The notes beneath the pieces are model-generated. The model was not told where the DNA came from, searched no databases, and saw only the letters and a program-made list of their open reading frames with translations. A program made the position numbers and the translations under genes. From Meconema thalassinum (lineage: Eukaryota > Arthropoda > Insecta > Orthoptera > Tettigoniidae), in the NCBI GenBank assembly GCA_946902985.2, contig OX336389.2, forward strand, positions 281,029,527 through 281,093,526: a DNA stretch of 64,000 nucleotides, given 5' to 3'. Within the stretch, counting starts at the first letter, position 1. Each line of letters starts with the position of its first letter. Positions 53,522 through 64,000 of the stretch are shown one piece after another.

Positions 53522-56500
53522 GTTCATTAGGTAGCATGTTATACAACATGCCTTATACCATGTAGGTCATATATCAACACCTATTTAGTCCATCACATGA
53601 ACATTCTATTTACTACAGTAGATGGGGGAATTTCGAGATGGAAAAGACCTGTAGAATATATGAAAATATGCGATATTAGATTTTCACAGAACTATTTGTT
53701 TTCTTCACAAGGCTGGAATTACACGATCAAAGAAATTAGCTTAGAGATTTTATGAAATATTTTATAAAATGTAACATACTGCATCATCGCTGCATTACTC
53801 TACATAAAATATTTTATCGTAGCTCAGTAAAATGGAAGGATAGTTGCTAGTTTAGCTATAATAGTTCAAACAGTTGTAACATCCAAAAGAAAGAGAAAGA
53901 GAAAAGCAAACGAATATGGGTTAAAAGAAAAGTGCCACAAGCAGTTAACTCGTAGCGTGGCCGACGAAAGAGACAGGCCACAGCGCGGATCTGTGACGTC
54001 AGAGGAGTGGTGTCGCTCGCTCGCCGCAATGATAGCACCGAGGTATTCTCATCTATACAAGCCTACCAATAGCCGAGTAATTTGTTAGTTTGAATTTAAG
54101 GATACCGGTACTCAAAAATAAAGTTAAATGCTGTGGAAGAAATACACCTCTATCACTAGCTCAAAACTTTCGAGCAGTAGAATATTAGACAGTGTTATAA
54201 AAACATTGAATGGATGTTCCAGTTTATGCAGATATACAAAACTGTACATATTATCCTCTTATCTTTGTTCATCAATAAGTTGTTTCCATATATACCAGTT
54301 TACATGTAAGTTTAACTTTAAAAGCAGCTGGATTTTTTTTTAAAGAAGAAGAATCAACCAAGCATTGAATTAGGAGAAAGTAGCCAGTGCTTCATTTATT
54401 GCAAGGGAAGGGTCATTCATGCCCCAAAATAATAAAAACGAATATAAGAAATTTGAGCCTACACTCATGGTTTTAAAAATTTTGCTTTCTTGAGTAGGCC
54501 TACCATAAGACAATCTTTTTCAATAACAAAAATTTAATGCATTCTTCAGTTACCGGTACATATATGAATTGCTGAGATAATACTTACCTCCTTTAGCAGA
54601 GAGCCTTTTATCTGACACCAATCTCCTAATAGCAAGTTTACTTCTTGTGGCAACTACCTTCATGTTAGACATGTTTAACAGTTCTCTCCCGTTCCCAGTT
54701 AGGCTTATGTCAAATTTATGGTTTTATGGGCTCAAGATTCTTATAACGAAGTATATTACTACAATTGAAGGACCTTGGAAACTTTTTCATTGTGAGTTAA
54801 TACAGTGGATTGGAATGTCGTGGATATCAGCCCCATGCACTTAAGTGTGTACTGTAGGCCTACTTGTAATAGAAAAGGATGTGGTAGTGGTTTTCATTTA
54901 GCTTTTATTTACAGTTCAATTGGGAAGACACTTCCAGGATGCAAGGAGTGGGATTCAAATCATTCTATCAAGAGCCTTCGTGTGAAGCTTTGAAGACTAT
55001 TTAAATCCTATAACGGGATTCAAATACTCCTTCGCAAAGCAGGTGACCTGGACAAGAAGCCACTTTACTTACCCCTACTCCATGTCGGTGGAACTGTTCC
55101 ATTTATTAAAATTAAAGAATGACCATACTTGCCATTGTAATTTGGATCCATGCTTGCTACACAGACATGGTATCTCCCTCCCAATAAGATGTCCAAGATC
55201 TCCACCAAATGTCAAACGAGACCCTTCAAATTATTCAAATGAAAGCATTCCTCAACTTTTAATTATTTTTTCTTATCCTTTGTTTCACCCTGGTGGTCTG
55301 GGGATGAAGAATTTTATAACATACCCAGTCCTCCCCTACCCCTTCCTCCCAGAAAATATCGTATACTCCTCATCACATCCATTCCCCCTGAAAAAGAACA
55401 TGGGCATCTTCTCAGGCCACATGGAAAATAAGCAGTTAACAGTACTACACACTGGGTAAATCGGTTTGAAATGGGTAAATCTAGAGCTTTAACAGAGAAT
55501 TCTGGATGTGGCGATAGGTTTAAGGGCCCTGGAGTACAAAACTATGCCCGTATCTTCAAGAACACTAGCAAATTGCAAGTAATCCTCATCCAAGGACACA
55601 GTACCGTAATGCTTACACTTAATTATCATAAGCACACACAAAATGTATTACAGACATTTATTTTATTTAGGACATTGGTTATAAATATAAACATCTCAAA
55701 CACATTAACACATTGTCTGGAAGAATCCTAGAATGTAGAAAATGTAGTTTGCAGGTTTCACCAAGTATAAAGGTGATATCTTGCTGATTTTGGAAATATT
55801 ATTGGCGATGATTAGGATCTCATATCCTCCAGCTATTAATATTCTCAAAAAATCCTGCACTGCACATAGGACGTACAGCCATTATAACCTGCAGATGATT
55901 CACGATCTCTTCAGGATTTTGAATTTTTCTGACACCATTTCTCAATCTTAAGTTATTATTGAGGCCTATTCCTAACTGTAAACACACTACTGGAGATTAG
56001 TGGGTTACAAATTCATCGTTACAAAGATGCATGAACACAATTTGAGGACTGAACATGTCCAACTTGCTTCCAGCTGCCTTGCTACTGTTTCTTGTTATGA
56101 TGACTGGAGGCAACATTGTTGTATAGGAATGTGGGGTTGACAAATGGGTACCGGTACGACTGTAGTATTAATGAAATATTTTCCTTATGCAATACAAAGT
56201 CACCGTCAATTACAATGGTATCTTGCAGCCTTGGCAACGATAGTCTTGTATTAACTCATGTACTATTTTCATCTCTAATTTATATTAACAAACAAGCCTA
56301 CCAACTTGTGTCAATAGCTGTTAATGTGGATGTGGAATGGAATTCACACTTACATGTGACAAGAACTTAAAACCACCTTTCCATTCAAATCACATTCTCT
56401 TTTCACAAACAGTTTTCCTTCGAATTTGTTGTTTAGTGCATATGGAACTTGACCTAAATATGCTTAATGGAGTGTAGTGTTTAGTGTTACCGGTGGTTAG

Positions 56501-57040
56501 TCCAAAGGACCGGGCTCGATTCCCACCTATGCAAAGAACTTTGGTCCTGGCATGAGGTGCTATAATAGTATTTCTGTAAATTATGTGTAATCCTCTCCTC
56601 TATATCCACCCATCAATTTCTTAATTGCAACCAGGCAACAAGAATCTCCCTGTGAACTGGGAAGGGCTCGAGATAAAATAATAGGGGTACGCAGTGTAAC
56701 AACATGATCAGAAACACTGAAGCTTGTGAACAGACAAACAGTTGCGAGTAAAATGCGACCACATGAGGGCAATGAGACCTAATATTTACAATTCAGTTGA
56801 GTCTAAACTAACTTTTCCTGAAAGTAATTTCAGGATGTCATGCTCATCAGACCAGCTTAATAAAGTAGGCCTCAAGTTATGTCCTACGTTGCAGGCAATT
56901 AGAAATACAAATATTGTAACGATGCAGAAAATATAAAGGGAGAAATATTTCAGGAAATTTGTGAGAATAGTCACATTACCTCAGGATTGCCAACCCCCGC
57001 CTATTTGGGAGAGGGGAGGGGGGGAGAAGTTTTTGTATTC
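53522..57040. other. Unassigned 3.5 kb
   Basis: No recognised gene. The 138-codon plus frame at 55043-55459 has no domain I know. 54816-54980 has weak SINE-like blocks ('atatcagccccatgcactta', 'gacacttccaggatg'). 56500-56545 has a B-box-like 'gggctcgattcccacct'. Confidence 0.35.
56775..56935 (+). repeat. Local direct repeat, copy a
   Basis: 'gacctaatatttacaattca' through 'gtcatgctcatcaga' to 'ttgcaggcaattagaaa' recurs at 57817-58016. Confidence 0.85.
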
Positions 57041-57169
57041 ACTTAGTGGCCAAAAATATGAGAAGTGTCGTCCCATTAGAAAATGTACCGTGTATGACTC
57101 CTGAGCATTGCAGCTAGCTGCGGCGGAGCAGAGCAGTTTGTCACAGACACGAGTGTAGTGAAGTTGGCA

Positions 57170-57530
57170 ACACATCGCGAGTTAACCAACTTTAAACGTG
57201 GGATGATCATCGGCGCAAGGGTCATAGCATTTCGGAGACTACACACAAATTCTGTTTTCTGATATCAACAGTGTCAAGGGAGGATCTTCAATATCACAGA
57301 GATAATGTTACCATCTGCGTGAACCGCTGCACAGTGTTTAACAAACGGACATCACATCGTCTCAGCAGAACCATACGGGGTGATCGAAGGGCTACTGTGA
57401 GTCAGATCACCACCCAGTTGAATGTTGGGAGTCATGAACCCATTCCTACCAGAACTGTAAGGAGTCACCTATACCGCACAGGCTTCACTAGCCGACATTT
57501 TATCATGGGACGAACCTTCCTGTGACTTTG
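57170..57530 (+). pseudogene. Tc1-like transposase, N-terminal fragment
   Basis: Plus-strand reading gives 'ELTNFKRGMIIGARV' then, in other frames, 'RTIRGDRRATVSQITTQLNV' and 'TRTVRSHLYRTGFTSR'. These are the paired helix-turn-helix region of a Tc1 transposase. The catalytic domain is missing and frameshifts separate the pieces. 57035-57070 ('cacttagtggccaaaaatat') may be the old left end. Confidence 0.75.
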
Positions 57531-57570
57531 GCACAAAGTGTATAGTAAGTAAGGCTTTACATAGAACCTG

Positions 57571-57720
57571 CCTAGACCAATGGTTTCGTTCACACAGTGG
57601 ACTAACCCAGTAGCGGTCAATGGTTTTGTCCAGATAGTGGTCTAACCCAGCAGAGACCAATGGTTTTGTCCAGGAAGTGGTCTAACCCAGTAGTGACCAA
57701 TGCTTCTGTCCAGAGAGTGA
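57571..57720 (+). repeat. 40-bp minisatellite
   Basis: The unit tctaacccagtagygaccaa plus tggttttgtccagatagtgg occurs at 57601, 57641 and 57681 with a partial copy before. Single units recur at about 58095-58147 and 61085-61130. Confidence 0.9.
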
Positions 57721-57816
57721 TTGCTTAAATTAACAAAGTCTTTACATTCATAAACAGGCCTAATCTACCTAGAATAATTCTGTTAAGAATTACACACCCC
57801 TAACTGCTATTTATAG

Positions 57817-58147
57817 ACCTAATATTTACAATTCAATTGTCTCTAATCTGACTGTTTTCAACTGTCATTTAGGGCTTGGTAAAACCTAACCTTTCCTGAA
57901 AGTACTTTCAGGTTGTCATGCTCATCAGATCAGCTTAATAATAAAGTACGCCTCAAGTTATGTCCTACATTGCAGGCAATTAGAAAGACAAACATAAAAA
58001 TACAGTAACAATGCAGAACGGAAACTCTCAACTGGTCATAAGAAATACACGTAAAAACAATTTTGTTTTATAATAAGTAAGACTTTACATACAACCTGCC
58101 TAGATATATGGTTTCATTCAGACAGAGGACTAACCCAGTAGCGACCA
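57817..58147 (+). repeat. Local direct repeat, copy b
   Basis: 57817-58016 matches 56775-56935 with an extra 30-odd bp. 58075-58147 ('gactttacatacaacctgcc') matches 57549-57620. A local duplication of about 0.5-1 kb followed by decay would explain both. Confidence 0.8.
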
Positions 58148-58700
58148 TTTAATTTGTATCAGTAAGGAATTTTGTTTCTGTACTTGGTTGAAGAAGTTAT
58201 TCTCAACGGAAACAACAAAGATATACAGGATCACATATTATACAATATTGGGGAACAGTAGACTATAGATACATTACACTACAAAATTCCCCTGGACTCA
58301 AAATGGCATCATCCATGACAACATGGATAACACTTAGGGTTTAAACGATGCATACATGTTAAATTCTATGTGTTATACTCTGAATTACAGAAGATGAATG
58401 GTGAAAGCTGTCATCCGAGAGTGGAGACGAGAGGGGTAACAGTCTCCATAGCAACAGCGAGCAGTGTTGCAATGTATACCGACACAGCAGTGAGCACATA
58501 GTTAGACGCAGTGTTCTACTGTGCCTTGACTCGTCACTGTCATTTGTATTATCCCCTGTATCTATTGAAGTGCATTGCTTATTCTTTCATAGGCTACAGT
58601 AAGCGTTATCGTTCTGTGTTTGTTGGAGGCGTGTGTATATACAGATTTTGAGTTTATTTCTATTATTCGCATCATTGTGTCTATTTTTGTTGTGTAAAAA
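58148..58700. other. Upstream of the transposase pseudogene
   Basis: Nothing definite; terminal repeats of the transposon below were not found. Confidence 0.35.
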
Positions 58701-59709
58701 ATGGCATCGGTACATGCTCGCGGAAGGCCCAGGATCCATTCTCTGCGACATAGAACAACTTCAGGCCGTGGTGTGACTCTCCATAGCCAAGCAAGGGAGA
58801 TGGTATGTACTGTGAGAAATTTTATGGAGGAAGAAGAGGAAAGTATGCACTTACGGGTGGAACCTCTGATTCCATTTGTTCAGGTGAGGAAAAGATCTGC
58901 TAAGGCTCTTGGTGTGAGTGAAACCACTGTGTACCGAGTGACGAAAGAGAAGTTCCCGTCTGATGATGCTGGCCCATCTAAACTATCAACTCCAGGGAAG
59001 AAGAGGCAGAGGGAAAGGGTCACTAATTCAGATGGCTTTCAACAAGATGCTGTTAGATGACATATTTATAGCTATTATTTTAGGAAAGAAATTCCAACAT
59101 GTTGCAAACTTCTTGTTTCGCTCAGATAGAGGCAGAATTATTTCAAGGAAGCCTTTCTTCACTGAATAAAGTGTTGCATGATTTGGGATTTAAATATAAG
59201 AAAATTAATGGCGGGAAGGTGATCATGGAGAGGCCAGATATTGTGGCTTTGAAGTGTCAGTTCCTAAGTGAAATTAAGGACAAAATCGTTATGGATATTG
59301 TGTGTTTAGATGAAACGTGGGTCAATGCTGGTCACACAGTGTCTAAGAGTTGGAGTGACAACTCAGTTCAGGGGACAATGAAAGGACCGTCGGGCAGAGG
59401 GGGTCGATTTATTATTCTACACGCCGGGCGATCACACGGGATTTGCTCTTTATGTCGAAAAGAACTGGTGATTACCATGAAGACATGGACCACATCCAGT
59501 TTATAAAATGGTTCCAGGAACAATTGTTACACAACATCCCTGAACACAGTGTTATTGTAATGGACATTGCTTCGTTCCACACAGTACAGATAGACGAAGC
59601 TCCATCGACTTCACGTACGAAACCACGATTGTTGGAATGGCTCAACCACCATAGTGTACCATGCGACAGTTCTCCAACAAAGGGAATCCTTCTCTTTAGC
59701 GCTGAATGA
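58701..59709 (+). pseudogene. Tc1/mariner-superfamily (IS630-like) transposase, inactivated
   Basis: From ATG 58701, 'MASVHARGRPRIHSLRHRTT' is followed by a helix-turn-helix ('RSAKALGVSETTVYRVTKE', about 58890-58950). After the breaks it has 'SLSSLNKVLHDLGFKYKK', 'MDIVCLDETWVNAGHT' (first catalytic Asp, about 59310) and 'EHSVIVMDIASFHTVQ' (second, about 59562; the usual Asn after Asp is Ile). Breaks are a stop at 59057 (CGA to TGA type), a frameshift near 59122, a frameshift near 59440 and an early stop at 59707 before the third acidic residue. So the catalytic triad is incomplete. This is a repeated type in insects. Confidence 0.85.
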
Positions 59710-60149
59710 ACATAGAACGAGCGATAACATTCTCTATAATACATGAATTAGCCAAAATACCTTATGAAACGATGAGAATTAAATCAGGGAGCAATGCTTT
59801 AATAGATGTTTCCTCCTCCGCCGTCTGTGACCCACCCAGCCATCCCAAATATAGTGAAAATTACAGCAGGGAGCACCTTTATTCAAATCAACCATCTTCA
59901 AAACAGTAATATCAACCTCGCCCTTACGGTACTATGAGAAACAGTTCAGTCTCTAGTGCGGATCACTCGTGCGCAGCACCCAGCTCACCACTCTAATTAG
60001 GCTAGTGTGTGCAATATTTCGCTTCTCTGTAACGATTTTTTTCCACGGCTGAAATTAGTGTTTTTTGTTATCTGCTCTGTAATTACTATGCAGTATATCG
60101 CTCCGCTGTAATAAGTATGTGTTTGTTTTCCGCACAACTGTGGTTATGG
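59710..60149. other. Unassigned sequence
   Basis: No continuation of the transposase was found. Confidence 0.35.
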
Positions 60150-60450
60150 CAATGGTTTTGTGTCAACCGTGCCCCGCTAGCTGCGCGCCGCCAAGGCCAC
60201 ACTCTCACCCAACCTTCTAACCTTCGAATTGTCCAATCTAATGGTTTTTGACAATGGTTACAGCCTAACGCGCCCGGATCAATGGTTTTGTGTCAACCGT
60301 GCCCGGCTGGCCGCGCGCGGTCAACACCACACCTACATCCAACTATTCTAACCTTCGTTTTGTCCAATCCAATAGTTTTTAACAATGGTTACAGCCTAAC
60401 GCGCCCAGATCAATGAGTTTTGACAATGGTTACAGCCTAACGCGTCCTGA
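60150..60450 (+). repeat. 130-bp tandem repeat, 2.3 units
   Basis: The units start caatggttttgtgtcaacc at 60150 and 60280, and a shortened one at 60412. Each has 'ccgcgcg', 'ccaac..ttctaaccttcg' and 'acagcctaacgcgcc'. Confidence 0.9.
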
Positions 60451-61416
60451 TGACTTTTTTTTGGATCAACAGTGATGTTGTATCCCATTTCTTTTTATCA
60501 ACAGTGATTTTGTATCTCACATGTTAGCAACGATGTGTGCGCCTCGGTGCGTGGTGTTAGTGTGAGCCTTGATAACAGTTAAGCGAGATGCAAGCGCTGT
60601 CGAAAGATGACAGCCGTTTGTAAAATAGCAATAAATAAAAACACATATTTATGTATATGAGGTTCAGTGGTAACCAGGGTTCCTAATTTCAATACGTAAT
60701 ATCGCCCAGAAAATGAAACAAGGACACAAGGTATGTAAAAGTCACATTCATGACTGCTGCAAGTGTATAAGCCACGTTCCACTTACATTCAGAATTAATA
60801 ACCTTCTCAACCTTATACGGCAGCGCAAGCCTAAACCCATGTAGGCTACCACGTGGATGAACTGGCGAGAAAGCATGGCCATGAGATCATCAGGCTGACC
60901 CATATCATTGCCACTTGGAATGTTACGAGTCATGATGTGCCTCAGTAGCAACGCAGCATTTCCCCACGTGCTAGCTTTGACAGCTGTCAGCGCTCATTAT
61001 TGGTAATACAGAGAATAGTAAGGCTTCACATACGAACACAAACCTAACTCCAGACCCCCTTGCTTGTACTACTAACAATAATTTTTGTCCAGATAGTCGC
61101 CTAACCAAGTAGCGACCAATGGTTTCGTCTCGCCATGGCTTTAGAAGAGTACAGTTCAGCTTTTCCATTAAATTGAACTAAGTTAAAAGTAATTTATGAA
61201 CATTCATAACTCACCACTACATCTCTCATTTGAACTTGTGACATCAGCATGTAACGACGTACTGTTTGAAACTTCACACAGCTGACAAACGTGGCGGCAT
61301 TTCAAGCCGAAACATGAATATTAGCATGTCATCAGTGACGTCATCGACTGCACTAAAAATTCCCCTAGACAAGTAGTCTAGGTATCCCGATATAAGCTTG
61401 AACGCAATATTGTTGC
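60451..61416. other. 3' flank of the P-like transposase
   Basis: A single 40-bp-type unit occurs at about 61085-61130 ('tttgtccagatagtcgccta'). 'tcatcagtgacgtcatcga' is at 61330. No inverted end could be paired because the other end lies outside the window. Confidence 0.4.
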
Positions 61417-64000
61417 CTACGTTGTTCGTAACTTCTTCAACTGCCTATTGCATTTCCTAGCTTCTGCCAGGTCATTGTACTTCTTAGTGAGGTTATTCAT
61501 GAGAATTTTGCACGAACGCAAGTTGATCTTTTGCAGTATGTCACTCAATGTCCTCTTACATTCACACGAGGCCTGTAAGTTGAGGCCTGGAAAGTCACAT
61601 CCATCCAATTTCAAGCAACATATTTTGTGCAAAACTGAAAGCTGTTGAACATCATTGAGAAAAACATACGAAAACAACCCTAGGATCCTTTCCATCATGA
61701 ACCACGCAAGGCCAGCTACTTGAACAGAACATTCAGTGGGGAGAGTCAATTTTCCTCTATCATACTCCTCCAGAAAGTCACTGGGGATGGAAATTTCAAC
61801 TTCCCTGTCAGTCTGCACCCAAAATGAACATGTGGAACATTTCTTCAGAAACAATTCTTTTTTGACTGAATAACCAGATATATACACCAAGATAGGCAAA
61901 ATATTGTCAGGAATTTCCAACATATCAAAATCGCATTCTAGAACACTGGAGTACTGCTCAATATTAACACATTTATTGAAGCTGTCTGAGCAAGGTAGGA
62001 GGGTTTTCAAAGGTACATGCTGATTTTGGGAGCAAAGTAACAATGTGTCCTTAAATCTTAATTTTCTTTCACTTTCAAGCAACTGCATATAACTTATGTA
62101 GTAGTTGGCACCACTGAGCTGACGGTAGGAACTAAATCTACCTTCTAAATTGTCACTCTGAAACTTACTCAACAGTATGTAGTCAACTTTATGATGCTGA
62201 AAAAGGTATGGGATTAGAAGAAGAAAACTGTCAATCGTGTTTATCAATGACTGAAAGGTTTGAGGGCTTAAACTCTCACATTTAGGGACACTTTGTCTCC
62301 AATTCTTCAACCACAATGACATTTTCTTCAAGAAATCCAGTTGTAATATACTGTCAGCCCTAATTGGTTCCCTGAAAACATTGTTGAATCTCTGACCTTC
62401 GAATGCACTCTTCACATTGACAATATGCCACCAGTTACAAATTATTGCCAAGAAAGCCGCAGTATGTTCACAATTTGCAAAGTTTGTGTCATTTGATGAC
62501 ATACATTTGAGAGCAGCTACATTTCTGTCATCAAAAACTTTAAGGGCCAGATTAACATTTTGCTTTTGGATAGTTGAAGGATATAATACCTTCAAGGAGA
62601 GTAAATGCCCATATTTTACTAAGGAGTCCTTTTCCTTCTTGTACAGCTGTTCCAGGTGCTTAAAATCTGCTGTAACAATTTTTTGAAAGTCATCGAAGAC
62701 TGGATACTTCAAGCATCTTTCACCTTTAGCAATCCAGTTGTTGCGTACACACTTCAATATGTGTACCGTGTCAAAAATTATAAACAGCTTCCGTGTGCTA
62801 TCAACAGGATGCACAATAGACGGCTGTAAAACACGATTCGGTGTCAGTAATTCGAAAGCCTTCCTATTTACAGCATTATTATCAGACACGAGTGACAAGA
62901 CAGTAAACCCAATGTTCTCTATCTCCCTAACAACATGCAATAACATGCTTTTCAGCTGATCAGCTGTTAAATTATGGACAGGTACAATGCTTACAACATC
63001 CTTATATTTGGAAACAACGCTGGATATCATGAAGACCTGAGCAGTCTTAGCAGCAGTTTCCTGATTATTCTTACTGACACCAAATATCGTATCACCTTTA
63101 AATGTCAACCGGGGTTCAATGTAAATCTCATCCAAGAGCACATTCACTAATAGTTCATGATCTTTCAAGTACTTCTTCTTTAGACTGAGATACTCAATAC
63201 TCCCATTAATGTCAAAAGTACTCAAATCAAACTTACCGAGCAACTTTTGTAGATTTGATGGATGAGGCAGATAAATATGACCACTCCGATGTAAATTTTT
63301 ATATGCTGATGACGAGTGAACATATATGGAAGCTGCCAAGAGTAACGTGTCTCCACTGTACCTACGATTGTTTGCCGTAACATCTAAAAACTTAATTAGC
63401 TCTATTAAAAACTGTAATGGTGTACACTCATCACTCGAAAAACTTCTCTGTAGGATGTTAACAGCAGCATTCACTGCTGACACCTTTCTTCCATTTTCAT
63501 CGCACACAGAATTTTCAACGAACTGAAGTAGTTCATCAAATGAATTTTTGTTCGTAATGCGAAGAAAGTTTTGTGGCACTTTATGTTTGGGAATCTGTAA
63601 CCCATCGACAGCCAGCTCAATGCTGAGGTTATTTAAAATACACACAGAACCTGTAATTACGGGCACTGCATCACTCACATTCATCAAACACATCACCAAC
63701 TTGCCTTCTGTCTTGACATATGTCCATTCCTGCTTAAATTTATTCCTGTTGGAGGAGAAGTGTTCAGATATATCTGATACACTGTGCACAGTTTTCTCTT
63801 CTTCGTAGTGTCTGAAGTCTTCCAGGCTCGCTTCTATGGCTTTATCCAGATTTTCTTTCTCTGCATCACACAGTCTTCTAGAAGAAGGCCCAGGAGTGGA
63901 TAGATATCCTGGCAAATTCGGAAATATTGAAGGTACTGCATCAGGCTTCAACTTCGGATAACTCCTAGCAAATGTCTTTATTTCCCCATCAACTATAAAT
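61417..64000 (-). CDS. P-element/THAP9-like transposase, 5' end beyond window
   Basis: The open minus-strand frame runs from the right edge (no stop to 64000) to the stop at 61417, at least 861 codons without break. Numbering here is from the codon at 63951. Upstream residues 'FIVDGEIKTFARSYPKL' lead into 'KPDAVPSIF', which fits the C-terminal AVPTIF signature of a THAP zinc finger. The RNase-H-like core shows Asp274 ('LLDEIYIEP'), Asp357 ('LVSDNNAVNRKAF'), 'FDTVHILKCVRNNW' (394-406, the DxxHxxKxxRN block of P transposases) and Glu603 ('QSDNLEGRFSSYRQLSGA'). The C-terminal part has Cys pairs ('KKCSTCSF', 'CECKRT'). Such proteins bind and cut P-element ends. No introns or frame breaks are visible. 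It could be an active element or a domesticated copy. Confidence 0.88.
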   Translation of the reverse strand, partial: FIVDGEIKTFARSYPKLKPDAVPSIFPNLPGYLSTPGPSSRRLCDAEKENLDKAIEASLEDFRHYEEEKTVHSVSDISEHFSSNRNKFKQEWTYVKTEGKLVMCLMNVSDAVPVITGSVCILNNLSIELAVDGLQIPKHKVPQNFLRITNKNSFDELLQFVENSVCDENGRKVSAVNAAVNILQRSFSSDECTPLQFLIELIKFLDVTANNRRYSGDTLLLAASIYVHSSSAYKNLHRSGHIYLPHPSNLQKLLGKFDLSTFDINGSIEYLSLKKKYLKDHELLVNVLLDEIYIEPRLTFKGDTIFGVSKNNQETAAKTAQVFMISSVVSKYKDVVSIVPVHNLTADQLKSMLLHVVREIENIGFTVLSLVSDNNAVNRKAFELLTPNRVLQPSIVHPVDSTRKLFIIFDTVHILKCVRNNWIAKGERCLKYPVFDDFQKIVTADFKHLEQLYKKEKDSLVKYGHLLSLKVLYPSTIQKQNVNLALKVFDDRNVAALKCMSSNDTNFANCEHTAAFLAIICNWWHIVNVKSAFEGQRFNNVFREPIRADSILQLDFLKKMSLWLKNWRQSVPKCESLSPQTFQSLINTIDSFLLLIPYLFQHHKVDYILLSKFQSDNLEGRFSSYRQLSGANYYISYMQLLESERKLRFKDTLLLCSQNQHVPLKTLLPCSDSFNKCVNIEQYSSVLECDFDMLEIPDNILPILVYISGYSVKKELFLKKCSTCSFWVQTDREVEISIPSDFLEEYDRGKLTLPTECSVQVAGLAWFMMERILGLFSYVFLNDVQQLSVLHKICCLKLDGCDFPGLNLQASCECKRTLSDILQKINLRSCKILMNNLTKKYNDLAEARKCNRQLKKLRTT

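Noticed and set aside
55043..55459. 138-codon plus frame
   Set aside because: No domain or repeat relationship recognised; the start lacks support.

Overview
The window is repeat-dominated, AT-rich nuclear DNA from an animal, almost certainly an insect. The tRNA-derived SINEs, the transposon mix (Tc1/mariner, piggyBac, P/THAP9-like, YqaJ-nuclease-bearing TTAA element) and the LINE tails are those of large polyneopteran genomes; Orthoptera is my best guess, as inference only. I see no bacterial operons, ribosomal or true tRNA genes, CRISPR, or any certain host gene. Nearly every recognisable coding stretch is a transposase or reverse transcriptase.

Layout. 0-6 kb: nested SINEs, plus a 1.2-kb short-inverted-repeat element made of two 425-bp tandem units (2521-3716). 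6.2-7.6 kb: decayed Tc1-like transposon. 9.8-10.9 kb: a 1.07-kb polypyrimidine tract grown from a SINE tail. 12.0-14.0 kb: 2.0-kb transposon with a 29/32 terminal repeat and 4-bp target duplication, splitting a SINE. 14.5-15.6 kb: 1.16-kb foldback element. 15.8-19.35 kb: piggyBac element with all three catalytic Asp codons but broken frames. 19.7-25.65 kb: 5.96-kb TTAA-flanked element with a decayed transposase/YqaJ-nuclease gene, splitting another SINE and itself hosting an intact Tc1 element (23255-24730, perfect terminal repeats, intact 341-aa ORF). 27.8-28.5 kb: duplicated LINE-like 3' tail. 29.5-30.5, 43.8-44.3 and 50.0-50.4 kb: three copies of an unnamed repeat ending in a long palindrome. 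31.5-32.1 kb: TTTTTAA heptamer satellite. 32.4-35.3 kb: nested foldbacks, including a hairpin-ended insertion that shares its architecture with a 70-bp element at 53.4 kb. 40.3-41.1, 48.6-50.9 and 53.0-53.3 kb: LINE reverse-transcriptase remnants. 57-59.7 kb: two more decayed Tc1/mariner-superfamily transposases among local duplications. 61.4-64.0 kb: a long intact P-element/THAP9-like transposase ORF running off the right edge.

The genes do not form a pathway. The value of the window is stratigraphic: SINEs and transposons with readable target-site duplications sit inside one another, so relative ages and exact element ends can be read directly. Two candidates for something undescribed are the hairpin-plus-GTGAAAGCC-tail insertions (34370-34830 and 53440-53509) and the palindrome-ended repeat family.
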